Part shown: piece after piece, positions 8,791-17,302 of the stretch
Layout: every line of letters starts with the position of its first letter
How positions within the stretch are numbered: the stretch's first letter is position 1
Assembly: GCF_030063245.1 (NCBI RefSeq)
Contig: NZ_JASISR010000020.1
Span: 25,724-89,723, forward strand
Length of the DNA stretch: 64,000 nt
Direction: 5' to 3'
Origin: Paenarthrobacter sp. PH39-S1
Lineage (GTDB): Bacteria > Actinomycetota > Actinomycetes > Actinomycetales > Micrococcaceae
Program-made: the position numbers and the translations under genes
The notes under the pieces: generated by a model
The model's input: only the letters and a program-made list of their open reading frames with translations
The model's database searches: none
What the model was told of the DNA's origin: nothing

Positions 8791-9234
8791 ATGGCCCAAC
8801 TACCGCCGCGTACCGCGCCGCCCCTTCCGGATGAGGAGGCGCGGTCGCTGGCCCGTGTCCTCGAGGCGGACCAGGATGTGACGATCTTCGTGGACGGCAC
8901 CGTTCACCGGCTCTCCACCGGCGCGGTGGGCGCAGTACTGGACCTGCTGCAACGGTTTGCCCGCGGCGAAGGAATCGTGGTCAGTTCGGTGGAAAATCTG
9001 CTGACCACTTCCCAGGCGTCCGAAGTCGGAGGCATCTCGCACACCTATCTGCGCAGGCTCACTGATGCCGGCATCATCCCCGTGCAGTACCGCGGCACGC
9101 ACCGGCGGATCCGCCTGCAGGACATGTTGGCGTGGCTGGCGACGCAGCCGAATGCACTGGAGACCGGTGGCGGGGCAACCGGGGGCGGGACAGCCGGTGG
9201 CGGGGTGACCGGTGGCGGGGCGGCCGGGGACTAA
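8791..9234 (+). CDS. Excisionase-type helix-turn-helix protein with Gly-rich tail
   Basis: 147 aa. The central MerR/excisionase-like helix-turn-helix is LTTSQASEVGGISHTYLRRL, followed by the wing GTHRRIRLQDMLAWL. This is the architecture of antitoxins that usually precede a PIN-domain toxin. No toxin gene follows; the next gene is the convergent PucR regulator. The C-terminus is four imperfect 15-bp DNA repeats coding TGGGA-type pentapeptides, suggesting slippage at the 3' end. It may be an orphan antitoxin or a chromosomal regulator. Confidence 0.75.
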   Translation: MAQLPPRTAPPLPDEEARSLARVLEADQDVTIFVDGTVHRLSTGAVGAVLDLLQRFARGEGIVVSSVENLLTTSQASEVGGISHTYLRRLTDAGIIPVQYRGTHRRIRLQDMLAWLATQPNALETGGGATGGGTAGGGVTGGGAAGD

Positions 9235-9293
9235 CCCCTCGCCGCGGCGGCAGAGCCGGGGCCGGGGCTGCAGTGCCGCGGTCGGATCGGCCC

Positions 9294-9327
9294 CCGCGGT
9301 ATCACAACCGCGGTATCACAACCGCGG
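9294..9327. repeat. 14-bp tandem repeat between convergent genes
   Basis: CCGCGGTATCACAA is repeated twice and followed by a third CCGCGG. The self-complementary CCGCGG blocks can pair with one another, giving alternative small hairpins. It overlaps the last bases of the PucR gene and sits between two convergent genes, where a bidirectional terminator would be expected. Confidence 0.55.
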
Positions 9328-10542
9328 CCTGCGCTGCCAGCGGCCGGCCTTGATGGCCAGATGGAGTTCCAACCGAATCCGCCCATGCAGCGGATCAGTC
9401 CCGAGCAGCGCCCTGATGCGCGCGATCCGGTTATAGACACTACTGCGGTGCAGATGCACCGCGTCCGCTACGTCCTGCACCGCGCCGTCGTTGTCGTACA
9501 GCAGTTCCAGCACCGGCAGGAGTTCGGCGTTGCGGTCCTGCGCCTGCAGGGTGCGGTAGTGCACGGATGTCAGCTGATCCCAGCGGCCTGCCGCCAACAG
9601 CTGATAAACGCCCGCGGACCGGTAATTGAGCAGATCGCCGAACTGTGGATCCACCGCCGACGCCTGCACAGCCACCGCGGATTGCTGATACGCAGCGGCC
9701 AGCTGCCGCTGGGCCGCGAAGGGCTCGCTGAGTCCCATCAGAACCCGGGCCGTAGCGCCTGCGCGCTTCGCCAGCTCCCGCTCATACCGCTCCAGCACGG
9801 CGGCATGGCTCCTCTCACCGTGCGAGGCATGGAACAGGATCACGGCGTGAGTGTCGGTGCCGGCGCTGAAGAGGGCGTCGTCGATGCCGATCGTGGCCTG
9901 CAGCGCTGCGGCTCGATGAATTAGGGTAGCGGCCAGCGGATCCGACCGCGCGGGTAACACCGGGGCAGGCCCGGGCCCCGCCGGGGCACCGGCGACCTCA
10001 AAAATAATCCCCAGCTGCCATGGCGCGCGTTGCAGCATCTCCTCCCGGCCGGCCGCCGCGGCAGCGGTCTCGGCAGCACACGCGGCAAGGAAGCCCTGCT
10101 CCCGCCGGCGTCGGCTCTCCGATTCTGCCGTATTTGAATCCAGCAACAACGACGCCAGCAGATCCAGACCGTCCCGGACACCGGGCAACTGAGCCAGGAT
10201 CGCCGTCGCCGATTGGTCCGCCTCGTCCTGCTGCACCCAGAGGTACCCCACCCGGAAGCCGCGGACCAGCAGCGGAACGCAGACGCGGCCGAGCATGCCA
10301 AGCTCATCGTTAGCCGGGACGACGACGGGGCGCACCGCAGCCGAGATACCATGCGAGAGCTGCCACCCGCTGACATCCGCCGGAACCCGCTTGCTGAGCA
10401 GGAAATTCACCCGCACCTTGTCCGCATGCAACTGGTCCGAGCTGTAGGCGAGCAGGACGCCGTCGAGATCCTCCAGCGACAGCCCCCTGCCCAGCTTCGC
10501 GGCCAGCTGCTCGACCAGCTGCTCAACGTCGGTTGTGTGCAT
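9316..10542 (-). CDS. PucR-family transcriptional regulator, probable regulator of ald
   Basis: 408 aa. The C-terminal PucR-type helix-turn-helix (DVADAVHLHRSSVYNRIARI) is preceded by a GGDEF-like middle region and an N-terminal region (VEQLAAKLGRGLSLEDLDGV) typical of the family. It is divergent from alanine dehydrogenase with a 281-nt gap containing two palindromes. PucR-type proteins regulating an adjacent ald are known from Actinobacteria, so local control by an amino acid is a reasonable inference. The start ATG at 10542 opens directly into the conserved N-terminal region. Confidence 0.85.
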   Translation of the reverse strand: MHTTDVEQLVEQLAAKLGRGLSLEDLDGVLLAYSSDQLHADKVRVNFLLSKRVPADVSGWQLSHGISAAVRPVVVPANDELGMLGRVCVPLLVRGFRVGYLWVQQDEADQSATAILAQLPGVRDGLDLLASLLLDSNTAESESRRRREQGFLAACAAETAAAAAGREEMLQRAPWQLGIIFEVAGAPAGPGPAPVLPARSDPLAATLIHRAAALQATIGIDDALFSAGTDTHAVILFHASHGERSHAAVLERYERELAKRAGATARVLMGLSEPFAAQRQLAAAYQQSAVAVQASAVDPQFGDLLNYRSAGVYQLLAAGRWDQLTSVHYRTLQAQDRNAELLPVLELLYDNDGAVQDVADAVHLHRSSVYNRIARIRALLGTDPLHGRIRLELHLAIKAGRWQRRPRL

Positions 10543-10573
10543 GCTCCAACATTACTTTTGGCCGGCGACAGCA

Positions 10574-10609
10574 GACGACAATTGACGTCCCCGCACACGA
10601 CATATGTCG
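10574..10609. promoter_or_regulatory. Two palindromes in the PucR-ald intergenic region
   Basis: GACGACAATTGACGTC (10574-10589, 14 of 16 positions symmetric) and the perfect palindrome CGACATATGTCG (10598-10609) share the core ACGACA, with starts 24 bp apart. They lie just upstream of the PucR start and about 215 nt before ald. They are good candidates for operators of the PucR protein, affecting its own gene and possibly ald. Confidence 0.45.
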
Positions 10610-10823
10610 ATCCCCGGGGCCCAAACGGACCGGAATACCGCCGCGGGCGCTCGGACAGCCCTGCGGCCGCCTGTACCGCGCATCACATCCGGACCTAAGC
10701 TGAATACCCGGCGGACAACGCGGCCGTCCTCGCATCCGGCCCGATCCCCGTCCCAAAAGTCCCCGTCCCAAAAGCCAGACTCAAATTTCAGTCCCAGAAG
10801 CCAGACCCAGCTACGGAGAAACC

Positions 10824-11936
10824 ATGATCATCGCCGTCCCCAAGGAAATTAAGAACAACGAATTCCGCGTCGCCATCACCGCCTCAGGGGTCCACGAGTT
10901 TAGGGACCACGGCCACCAGGTTCTGGTTGAAAAGGGCGCTGGTCTGGGCTCGAACATCACCGATGCGGAATATACGGATGCGGGTGCCGAGCTGGTGGAC
11001 ACCGCGGAGGAACTGTGGAAGCGCGCGGATATGGTGATGAAGGTCAAGGAGCCGATTGCCGCCGAGTACCACCACTTCCGGCAGGGTCTGATCCTGTTCG
11101 CCTACCTGCATTTGGCCGCCGAACCCGAGCTGACCGCTGCGCTGATGGAATCCGGCGTGACCGCCATCGCGTATGAGACCGTCCAGGCTGGCCGTTCTCT
11201 GCCACTGCTGGCACCCATGTCCGAGGTAGCCGGACGGCTGTCCGTACAGGTCGGTGCACAGAGCATGACGGCGCCCGCCGGCGGCCCCGGCATTTTGCTC
11301 GGGGGTGTCCCCGGTGTCCGGCCGGCCAAGGTTGTGGTGCTTGGTGCTGGGGTAGCGGGAAGTAATGCCGCGGCCATGGCCGTGGGCGCAGGCGCCGAGG
11401 TCACCATCCTGGACATTAATATTGAGCGGCTGCGCGAGCTCGGCGCCATCTACCAGGGCAGGCTTAAGACGGTGGCATCCAACAGGCTTGAAATTGAGAG
11501 GTCCCTGCTGGAGGCCGACCTGGTGATCGGCTCGGTCCTGATCCCCGGAGCCAAGGCGCCGAAGCTGGTCACCAACGCGATGGTGTCCCGGATGAAGCCG
11601 GGGTCAGTTCTGGTGGATATCGCCGTGGACCAGGGTGGCTGCTTTGAAGACAGCCATCCCACCACCCATGAGGACCCCACCTTCACGGTGCATAACTCGA
11701 TCTTCTACTGCGTAGCGAACATGCCGGGCGCGGTGCCGAACACCTCGACCTACGCGCTGACCAACGTCACCCTGCGGTACGCCGTCGCCCTGGCCAACCT
11801 CGGCGTCAGCGATGCGCTGCAGCGGGACGCCTCGCTCGCGGCCGGACTGAACGTGGCCGGCGGCAAGGTGACCCACCACTCGGTTTCCAGCGCTCTCGGG
11901 CTGGAACTGGCGGCGGATTGGTCCGGACTCCTCTGA
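10824..11936 (+). CDS. ald: Alanine dehydrogenase
   Basis: NAD-dependent alanine dehydrogenase (L-alanine + NAD+ + water to pyruvate, ammonium and NADH), 370 aa, the usual length. The catalytic-site lysine (MKVKEP, K75) and histidine (YLHLAAEPEL, H96) are present. The Rossmann motif VVLGAGVAGSNAA is near residue 170, and the C-terminal MPGAVPNTST is conserved. The leader carries a 15-bp tandem repeat (CCCCGTCCCAAAAG) shortly before the gene. It is transcribed away from a PucR-type regulator, probably its controller. It allows growth on alanine and helps keep redox balance under low oxygen. Confidence 0.97.
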   Translation: MIIAVPKEIKNNEFRVAITASGVHEFRDHGHQVLVEKGAGLGSNITDAEYTDAGAELVDTAEELWKRADMVMKVKEPIAAEYHHFRQGLILFAYLHLAAEPELTAALMESGVTAIAYETVQAGRSLPLLAPMSEVAGRLSVQVGAQSMTAPAGGPGILLGGVPGVRPAKVVVLGAGVAGSNAAAMAVGAGAEVTILDINIERLRELGAIYQGRLKTVASNRLEIERSLLEADLVIGSVLIPGAKAPKLVTNAMVSRMKPGSVLVDIAVDQGGCFEDSHPTTHEDPTFTVHNSIFYCVANMPGAVPNTSTYALTNVTLRYAVALANLGVSDALQRDASLAAGLNVAGGKVTHHSVSSALGLELAADWSGLL

Positions 11937-12138
11937 CAACAGCGCCGGCAACCGGCGGTTGGGCTCGAGCCCCCGCCGTCGGTCGCCGATCGGTGACCGC
12001 GGCCTGGCTGACGCCAGACGCGGTGGCGAGCAGCAGGAACAGTTACAGACGGCAGTCACGGTCGCAGCGGCCGGCCAATCGGAGATGACTAGAAAACATT
12101 TGATGCCTCTTTAGCAACAATGGGGCTATCCTTGGTCT

Positions 12139-13452
12139 GTGACCTACAAAACAGCGCGCGCCACCGATGCCGCAGAGCCGCTCCCCGCCGAAGCCGAAGA
12201 GGCCCTCCTACGGGCCGAAGCGCAAAGCTCCGGAACCGTCCACCCACATGAGTCGCTCTTCTCCGACCGCGCCGCAAATATCAAGCAGTCCGCGGTTCGG
12301 GATGTCTTTGAAATCTCCATGCAGCCCGGCCTCGTGTCCCTGGCCGGCGGCAATCCGTATCTGCAGTCCCTGCCGCTGGAAAAGCTGGGACAGGCTGCGG
12401 CAGCCATCATCGCCGAGCAGGGGTTGGAGGCGCTGCAGTACGGCGGCGGCCAGGGGACATTGGAACTCCGGCGGCAGATCTGCATGGTGATGGCCGCCGA
12501 GGGCATCACGGATGCGGATCCGGAGAACGTCGTCATCACGGCCGGTTCCCAGTCCGCCCAGGATATTGCGGCCAAGGTGTTCTGCAATCCCGGGGACGTC
12601 GTGCTGATTGAGGATCCGACCTACGTGGGTGCGCTGAACACGTTTGAGACGTACCAGATCGATGTGCAGCCCGTCCTGGTCGACGACGACGGCCTGGTGC
12701 CATCAGAGCTCCGGCGCCGCATCGCCGAACTGCGCTCCGCGGGCAAAACAGTCAAGATGCTGTATACGATTCCCAACTTCAGCAACCCCTCCGGCGTAAC
12801 GCTTTCCCCCAGTCGACGGCAGGAAATCGTTGATATATGCCGCGAAGCGAACGTTCTGGTGCTGGAGGATAACCCGTACGGTCTGCTGAAGTTCGAGGGC
12901 GAACTCGCGTCACCGCTACGGGTGGGGAATGCGCGCGAAGTGCTGTATTTGGGGTCCTTTTCCAAGATTTTTGCCCCTGGTCTGCGAATCGGCTGGGCGC
13001 TGGTCCCCGCACATCTGAAGCAGCGTTTTTACCTCGCCAGCGAAGCTGTCACGCTATGCCCACCGACGTTCAACCAGATGCTCGTGTCGGCATATCTGCG
13101 GGACTTTGACTGGATGGGGCAGATCCGCACCTACCGAGCGCTCTACCAGGAACGCTGCGAAGCCATGCTCGCGGCGCTGACCGAGCTCATGCCCGCGGGG
13201 ATCCGGTGGACCGCGCCGGCGGGCGGCTTCTTTATCTGGCTGACAGTCCCCGAGCACGTGGATACCTATCCGCTGCTGCGCAAGGGGATCGACGCCGGCG
13301 TGGTGTTTGTGCCGGGAGCTGCCTTCACCTCGGTCACAGGGCCCAGCAACACTCTGCGGCTCGCCTTCAGCTCCGCTACGCCGGAAAACATCTGGGAGGG
13401 TGTCCGCCGGCTCGCCCCGGTGCTGCGTGCCGCCGTCGACCGTCACCATTAA
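12139..13452 (+). CDS. PLP-dependent class I/II aminotransferase (ARO8/LysN-like)
   Basis: 437 aa, GTG start. Fold-type I aminotransferase with MQPGLVSLAGGNPYLQSLP at the N-terminus, YGGGQGTLELRRQI, YTIPNFSNPSGVTLS, and the PLP lysine in LGSFSKIFAPGLRIGW. There is no GntR helix-turn-helix, so it is an enzyme and not a full MocR regulator. It resembles 2-aminoadipate/branched-chain/aromatic aminotransferases. Its position between ald and the 2-oxoacid dehydrogenase operon suggests it supplies keto acids to that complex. The specific substrate is not determined. Confidence 0.88.
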   Translation: MTYKTARATDAAEPLPAEAEEALLRAEAQSSGTVHPHESLFSDRAANIKQSAVRDVFEISMQPGLVSLAGGNPYLQSLPLEKLGQAAAAIIAEQGLEALQYGGGQGTLELRRQICMVMAAEGITDADPENVVITAGSQSAQDIAAKVFCNPGDVVLIEDPTYVGALNTFETYQIDVQPVLVDDDGLVPSELRRRIAELRSAGKTVKMLYTIPNFSNPSGVTLSPSRRQEIVDICREANVLVLEDNPYGLLKFEGELASPLRVGNAREVLYLGSFSKIFAPGLRIGWALVPAHLKQRFYLASEAVTLCPPTFNQMLVSAYLRDFDWMGQIRTYRALYQERCEAMLAALTELMPAGIRWTAPAGGFFIWLTVPEHVDTYPLLRKGIDAGVVFVPGAAFTSVTGPSNTLRLAFSSATPENIWEGVRRLAPVLRAAVDRHH

Positions 13453-13517
13453 CCTCATCTGGGGTACCCATTAGTGGCCGTTCCGTGGATTGGCCACAAA
13501 ACACGCGCCTCAGATGA

Positions 13518-14936
13518 TCAGTCAAGGAGCAGCGCCGGCTCTTCCAGGATTGATGCCACGTCCGCCATAAAGCGGGCAGATAAATCGCCGTCGACCACGC
13601 GGTGGTCGAAGGAACCGCCCAGCGTGGTGATCCAGCGCGGCAGCACCTCGCCGTCGAGCACCCATGGCTTCTGCTTAATCGTGCCGAATGCGACGATCGC
13701 CACCTCGCCCGGATTGATGATCGGGGTACCCGTGTCAATGCCCAGGGCGCCAATATTGGTGATGGTCAGCGAGCCGCCCGCCATCTGCGCCGGCTGCGTC
13801 CTGCCCGCGCGCGCGGTGCTGGCCAGCTCATTGATGGCAACGGCCAGCTCCTTGAGCGACAAATCCTGCGCATCCTTGATGTTCGGCACCAGCAGCCCGC
13901 GCGGCGTTGCGGCGGCGATGCCAAGATTCATGAAGTGCTTGACGATAATCTCATCCCCGGTCCAGGTCGCATTGACCGACGGATTGCGCGCCGCCGCCCA
14001 GATCACGGCCTTGGCCAGAATCAGCAGCGGCGAAACCTTGATGCCCTCAAAATCCCGCGAATTTTTCAGCCGCTTGACAAATTCCATTGTGCGGCTGGCA
14101 TCGACATCCACAAAAATGCTCACGTGCGGGGCGCTAAAGGCACTCTCCACCATCGCCCTCGCCGTCGCCTTCCGCACGCCCCTGACCTGAATCCGGGAGA
14201 CGCGCTGATCCGCGGCAGTGCCCAGCCCGCTGGCCCTGATGGGCTGCCAGAAGCTCCCCGCGTCGTCCCGTTCCGCGGTCCGTTGGTCCTGGTAACTGAG
14301 TAGATCCTTTTTCGTGACCTCGCCGCGCGGCCCCGTCGGGGATACATCGGCCAGATTGATCCCGAGATCCTTGGCTGCCTTGCGGACCGGAGGCTTGGCC
14401 AGCACGCGGCCGTCCCTGGTCCCGTTTGCGCCAGATCCGAAGGATGGAACGGACGACGGCGTCACTAAGGAGTCCGTGCCCGTCGCCACCGCGGGAGCCG
14501 CCATGGTGACGGACGGAGCCGCCGAGGTGACAGACTGAGCCGCCGTTGGGACGGACGGAGTTGCCGTGCGCCGCGGCCGGCGCTTGACCGCGTCGGCTTT
14601 GGGTCCTGAACCAACGAGCGGCTTCCCAACGGGCGCCCGCTCCACATCCGCCGCCGGAGCGCCATACATGGGGATCGCACCGGCCGCTTCCGCTGCGGCC
14701 CCAATTCTGATGATCGCGGTGCCGACGTCCACCGTCTGCCCCTCCTCGACCAGCAACTGGGCGACGAGCCCGGCGTAGGGCGAGGGCAGCTCAACAATGG
14801 ACTTGGCGGTTTCAATCTCGACGAGCACATCGTTAATGGCAACGATATCGCCAAGCTTGACCTTCCACGAGACGATTTCCGCCTCGGTCAGGCCTTCGCC
14901 GACATCGGGCAGATTGAACGTATTCAGTGCGGACAT
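13518..14936 (-). CDS. bkdC: 2-oxoacid dehydrogenase E2, dihydrolipoamide acyltransferase
   Basis: 472 aa. The N-terminal lipoyl domain (1-78) has the modifiable lysine in [12 protein letters not shown]. An Ala/Pro/Thr linker (about 100-170) is followed by the peripheral subunit-binding domain ([20 protein letters not shown]). The C-terminal catalytic domain ends with the active-site HxxxDG in [15 protein letters not shown]. It transfers the acyl group to CoA. It is last in the E1alpha-E1beta-E2 operon, 12 nt after E1beta. No E3 gene follows, so lipoamide dehydrogenase must come from elsewhere. A branched-chain role is favoured; acetoin or pyruvate complexes have the same layout. Confidence 0.92.
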   Translation of the reverse strand: MSALNTFNLPDVGEGLTEAEIVSWKVKLGDIVAINDVLVEIETAKSIVELPSPYAGLVAQLLVEEGQTVDVGTAIIRIGAAAEAAGAIPMYGAPAADVERAPVGKPLVGSGPKADAVKRRPRRTATPSVPTAAQSVTSAAPSVTMAAPAVATGTDSLVTPSSVPSFGSGANGTRDGRVLAKPPVRKAAKDLGINLADVSPTGPRGEVTKKDLLSYQDQRTAERDDAGSFWQPIRASGLGTAADQRVSRIQVRGVRKATARAMVESAFSAPHVSIFVDVDASRTMEFVKRLKNSRDFEGIKVSPLLILAKAVIWAAARNPSVNATWTGDEIIVKHFMNLGIAAATPRGLLVPNIKDAQDLSLKELAVAINELASTARAGRTQPAQMAGGSLTITNIGALGIDTGTPIINPGEVAIVAFGTIKQKPWVLDGEVLPRWITTLGGSFDHRVVDGDLSARFMADVASILEEPALLLD

Positions 14937-14948
14937 CGGTGGCCTTCC

Positions 14949-15923
14949 TTAGTACGCCAGGGCGCGGTCGAGCGCCTCTAGTATCCGGTCAATGTCCGGC
15001 AGGTAATGCTCCTCCACACGGGCTACCGGGTAGGGCATGTGGAACCCACCCACTCGGAGAGCCGGCGCCTCCAGCGCATAAAAACAACGCTCACTGATGC
15101 GGGCCGCTATCTCCCCGCCGAGGCCCCCGAAGGTGGGCGCTTCGTGCGCAATGATCAGCCGCCCGGTCTTCTCCACTGACACCGTTACGGCGTCAAAATC
15201 GATCGGGGAAATGGACCGCAGGTCAATGACCTCCACGCTGTGCCCTTCCTCCGCCGCGGTATCCGCGGCGGCCAGCGCCACGGGAACGAGCGGCCCGTAC
15301 GCGACCACCGTGGCGTCCGTTCCGGCGCGCAGCACCTGGGCCTGGAATGCATCAAGCCCCGGCGATTCCGTATTCACATCGCCCTTGAGCCAGTACCGTC
15401 GCTTGGGCTCAAAGACAATGACCGGGTCCGGACACGCCACGGCCTGTTGGATCATCCAGTACGCATCATGGGCATTCGAGGGTGAAATAATCCGTAGACC
15501 GGCGGTGTGCGCGAAGAGAGCCTCCGGGGACTCGGAGTGGTGCTCAATGGACCCGATCCCACCGCCGTAGGGAATGCGGATGACCACCGGCGCGCTCAGC
15601 TGACCACTGCTGCGGGTGTGGATCTTAGCCAGCTGGGTGGTGATCTGGTTAAAGCCGGGAAAAACGAAACCGTCGAACTGGATCTCACAGATGGGGCTGT
15701 AGCCACGCAGCGCCATCCCGATCGCGGTGCCGATAATGCCGGACTCGGCCAGCGGTGTATCCATCACCCGGTTCGCACCGAATTCGGCCTTCAATCCTTC
15801 CGTGACCCGGTACACGCCACCGAGTGCACCGATGTCCTCGCCCATGATCAGCGTTTTCGGATTGGCGGCCAGCGTCGCGCGGAGGCCTTCGTTGATGGCC
15901 TTCGCGATGGTCATCGTGGTCAT
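14949..15923 (-). CDS. bkdB: 2-oxoacid dehydrogenase E1 component, beta subunit
   Basis: 324 aa, the usual length. Transketolase-type pyrimidine-binding domain with LIMGEDIGALGGVYRVTEGL, VMDTPLAESGIIGTAIGMAL and EIQFDGFVFPGFNQI, then the C-terminal transketolase domain (VEVIDLRSISPIDFDAV). Together with the alpha subunit it decarboxylates the 2-oxoacid on thiamine diphosphate. Its ATG overlaps the alpha stop by 4 nt (ATGA), indicating coupled translation and equal stoichiometry. Confidence 0.94.
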   Translation of the reverse strand: MTTMTIAKAINEGLRATLAANPKTLIMGEDIGALGGVYRVTEGLKAEFGANRVMDTPLAESGIIGTAIGMALRGYSPICEIQFDGFVFPGFNQITTQLAKIHTRSSGQLSAPVVIRIPYGGGIGSIEHHSESPEALFAHTAGLRIISPSNAHDAYWMIQQAVACPDPVIVFEPKRRYWLKGDVNTESPGLDAFQAQVLRAGTDATVVAYGPLVPVALAAADTAAEEGHSVEVIDLRSISPIDFDAVTVSVEKTGRLIIAHEAPTFGGLGGEIAARISERCFYALEAPALRVGGFHMPYPVARVEEHYLPDIDRILEALDRALAY

Positions 15924-17155
15924 GCTGCACCGTTTTCGGTCGTGCTCCCGGCGACAGTGCCCGCGCCCTGGTCGGCAAAGGAGGCCTCGTAATTCTCAAA
16001 CCAAGCCAGTTCCTCGGCCACCAGCGGGTGAGCCTGCGCATACACGTTGGCAAAGGAGGAGCGGATGTCCGGGACGGTCATGGCCAGCGTTGTCTTGCGG
16101 ACATAGGCGGCCAGCTCGTCGCCGTCGTTCTTAATGGACGCGAAGAACGCATCGTCGGCAAGGTTTTGTGCGCGCAGATATGTTTCCAGCCGGATCAGCG
16201 GGTCCTTCGCGCGCCACTTGTCCTCCTCAGCCGCCGGCCGGTACTTGGTGGGGTCATCGGCCGTGGTGTGGGCGCCGACGCGGTAGGTGTACGCCTCGAT
16301 CAACACCGGTCCCTGGCCCGAGCGCGCGTGCTCCAGCGCCCATTCCGAGACGGCGTGCACCGCGAGGACGTCATTGCCGTCCACCCGGATACCGGGAAAC
16401 CCATAGCCGCCGGCCCGGTTCACCAGCGGGACCCGCGACTGGACCTCAAAGGGAACGGATATGGCCCAGTGGTTGTTCTGGCAGAAGAAGACAACGGGGG
16501 CGTTGTAGGAGGCGGCGAAAACCATCGATTCGTGCACGTCGCCCTCGGAGCTGGCACCGTCACCGAAATAGGCGACGGCGGCGGCAGGCTCGGTTTCCGG
16601 ATCGGCCGCCAGATCACGCTGGATCCCCATTGCGTAACCCACCGCGTGCAGGGTCTGCACGGCGAGGACCAGGGTGTACAAGTGAAAATTGTTGTCCTTG
16701 GGGTTCCAACCGCCGTTGGAAATGCCCCGGAAAAGCTTCAGCAGCTGGGACAGATCGACGCCGCGGGTCAGCGCCACGCCGTGCTCACGGTAGGTGGGGA
16801 AGATATAGTCCTGCGGTTGCGTGGCCCGCCCGGAACCGATCTGGGCCGCTTCCTGGCCGGTCAGCGGCACCCAGAGGGCAAGCTCGCCCTGACGTTGGAG
16901 GGCTGTGGCCTCCTGATCAAACCGGCGGATGGTGGCCATGTCGCGGTAAAACCCCCGCAGCTTCTCGGGAGTCAGGCGCTCCAGGAAGGGGCTGAAGGTA
17001 GCGTCGTGCCGGAGTGTTCCGTCCGGGCCCAGCAGCTGGACCATATCGTCCTCGGGGGCGGCCGTTTCCGCCGCCTGGGCTGCTTCCAAGGACCCCCCGG
17101 GCTCATCAATTCCGGCATCCTCAAACTCGGTGGTGGGTAGCTGGGCGGCGCCCAT
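15920..17155 (-). CDS. bkdA: 2-oxoacid dehydrogenase E1 component, alpha subunit
   Basis: 411 aa. The thiamine-diphosphate motif is intact: YFGDGASSEGDVHESMVF followed by FFCQNN. GQEAAQIGS and IRVDGNDVLAVH are typical of E1-alpha. ATG 17155 is chosen because GGAGA lies about 5 nt upstream and the family sequence starts there. The open frame reaches back to 17263 through promoter-like DNA. It is first gene of the operon, with an inverted repeat about 45 nt before the start that may be its operator. It supplies the decarboxylase half of the complex for branched-chain keto acids. Confidence 0.93.
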   Translation of the reverse strand: MGAAQLPTTEFEDAGIDEPGGSLEAAQAAETAAPEDDMVQLLGPDGTLRHDATFSPFLERLTPEKLRGFYRDMATIRRFDQEATALQRQGELALWVPLTGQEAAQIGSGRATQPQDYIFPTYREHGVALTRGVDLSQLLKLFRGISNGGWNPKDNNFHLYTLVLAVQTLHAVGYAMGIQRDLAADPETEPAAAVAYFGDGASSEGDVHESMVFAASYNAPVVFFCQNNHWAISVPFEVQSRVPLVNRAGGYGFPGIRVDGNDVLAVHAVSEWALEHARSGQGPVLIEAYTYRVGAHTTADDPTKYRPAAEEDKWRAKDPLIRLETYLRAQNLADDAFFASIKNDGDELAAYVRKTTLAMTVPDIRSSFANVYAQAHPLVAEELAWFENYEASFADQGAGTVAGSTTENGAA

Positions 17156-17199
17156 ACCGTCTCCTCGCCTGCCGCATCTGCAACATCGGTTCATCAGTG

Positions 17200-17217
17200 G
17201 GAAGACATACGTCTTCC
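17200..17217. promoter_or_regulatory. 18-bp inverted repeat upstream of the E1-E2 operon
   Basis: GGAAGAC-ATAC-GTCTTCC has perfect 7-bp arms around 4 nt and lies 45 nt upstream of the E1alpha ATG. AT-rich promoter-like DNA (TTGAAT, then GAATATATG on the minus strand) lies just upstream of it. It is well placed to be a repressor site. Lrp-type BkdR proteins regulate such operons in other bacteria, and an Lrp gene is present at 4519. Confidence 0.5.
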
Positions 17218-17302
17218 GGAATGTTTCCCGCAGACGCATATATTCATCTATTTCCGGATTCAACTGTAGCGGCAGGCCGGCCCTGCTGACGTTTATTAAG
17301 CG

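Noticed and set aside
16028..17140. 370-codon plus-strand ORF
   Set aside because: Antisense shadow of the E1alpha gene.
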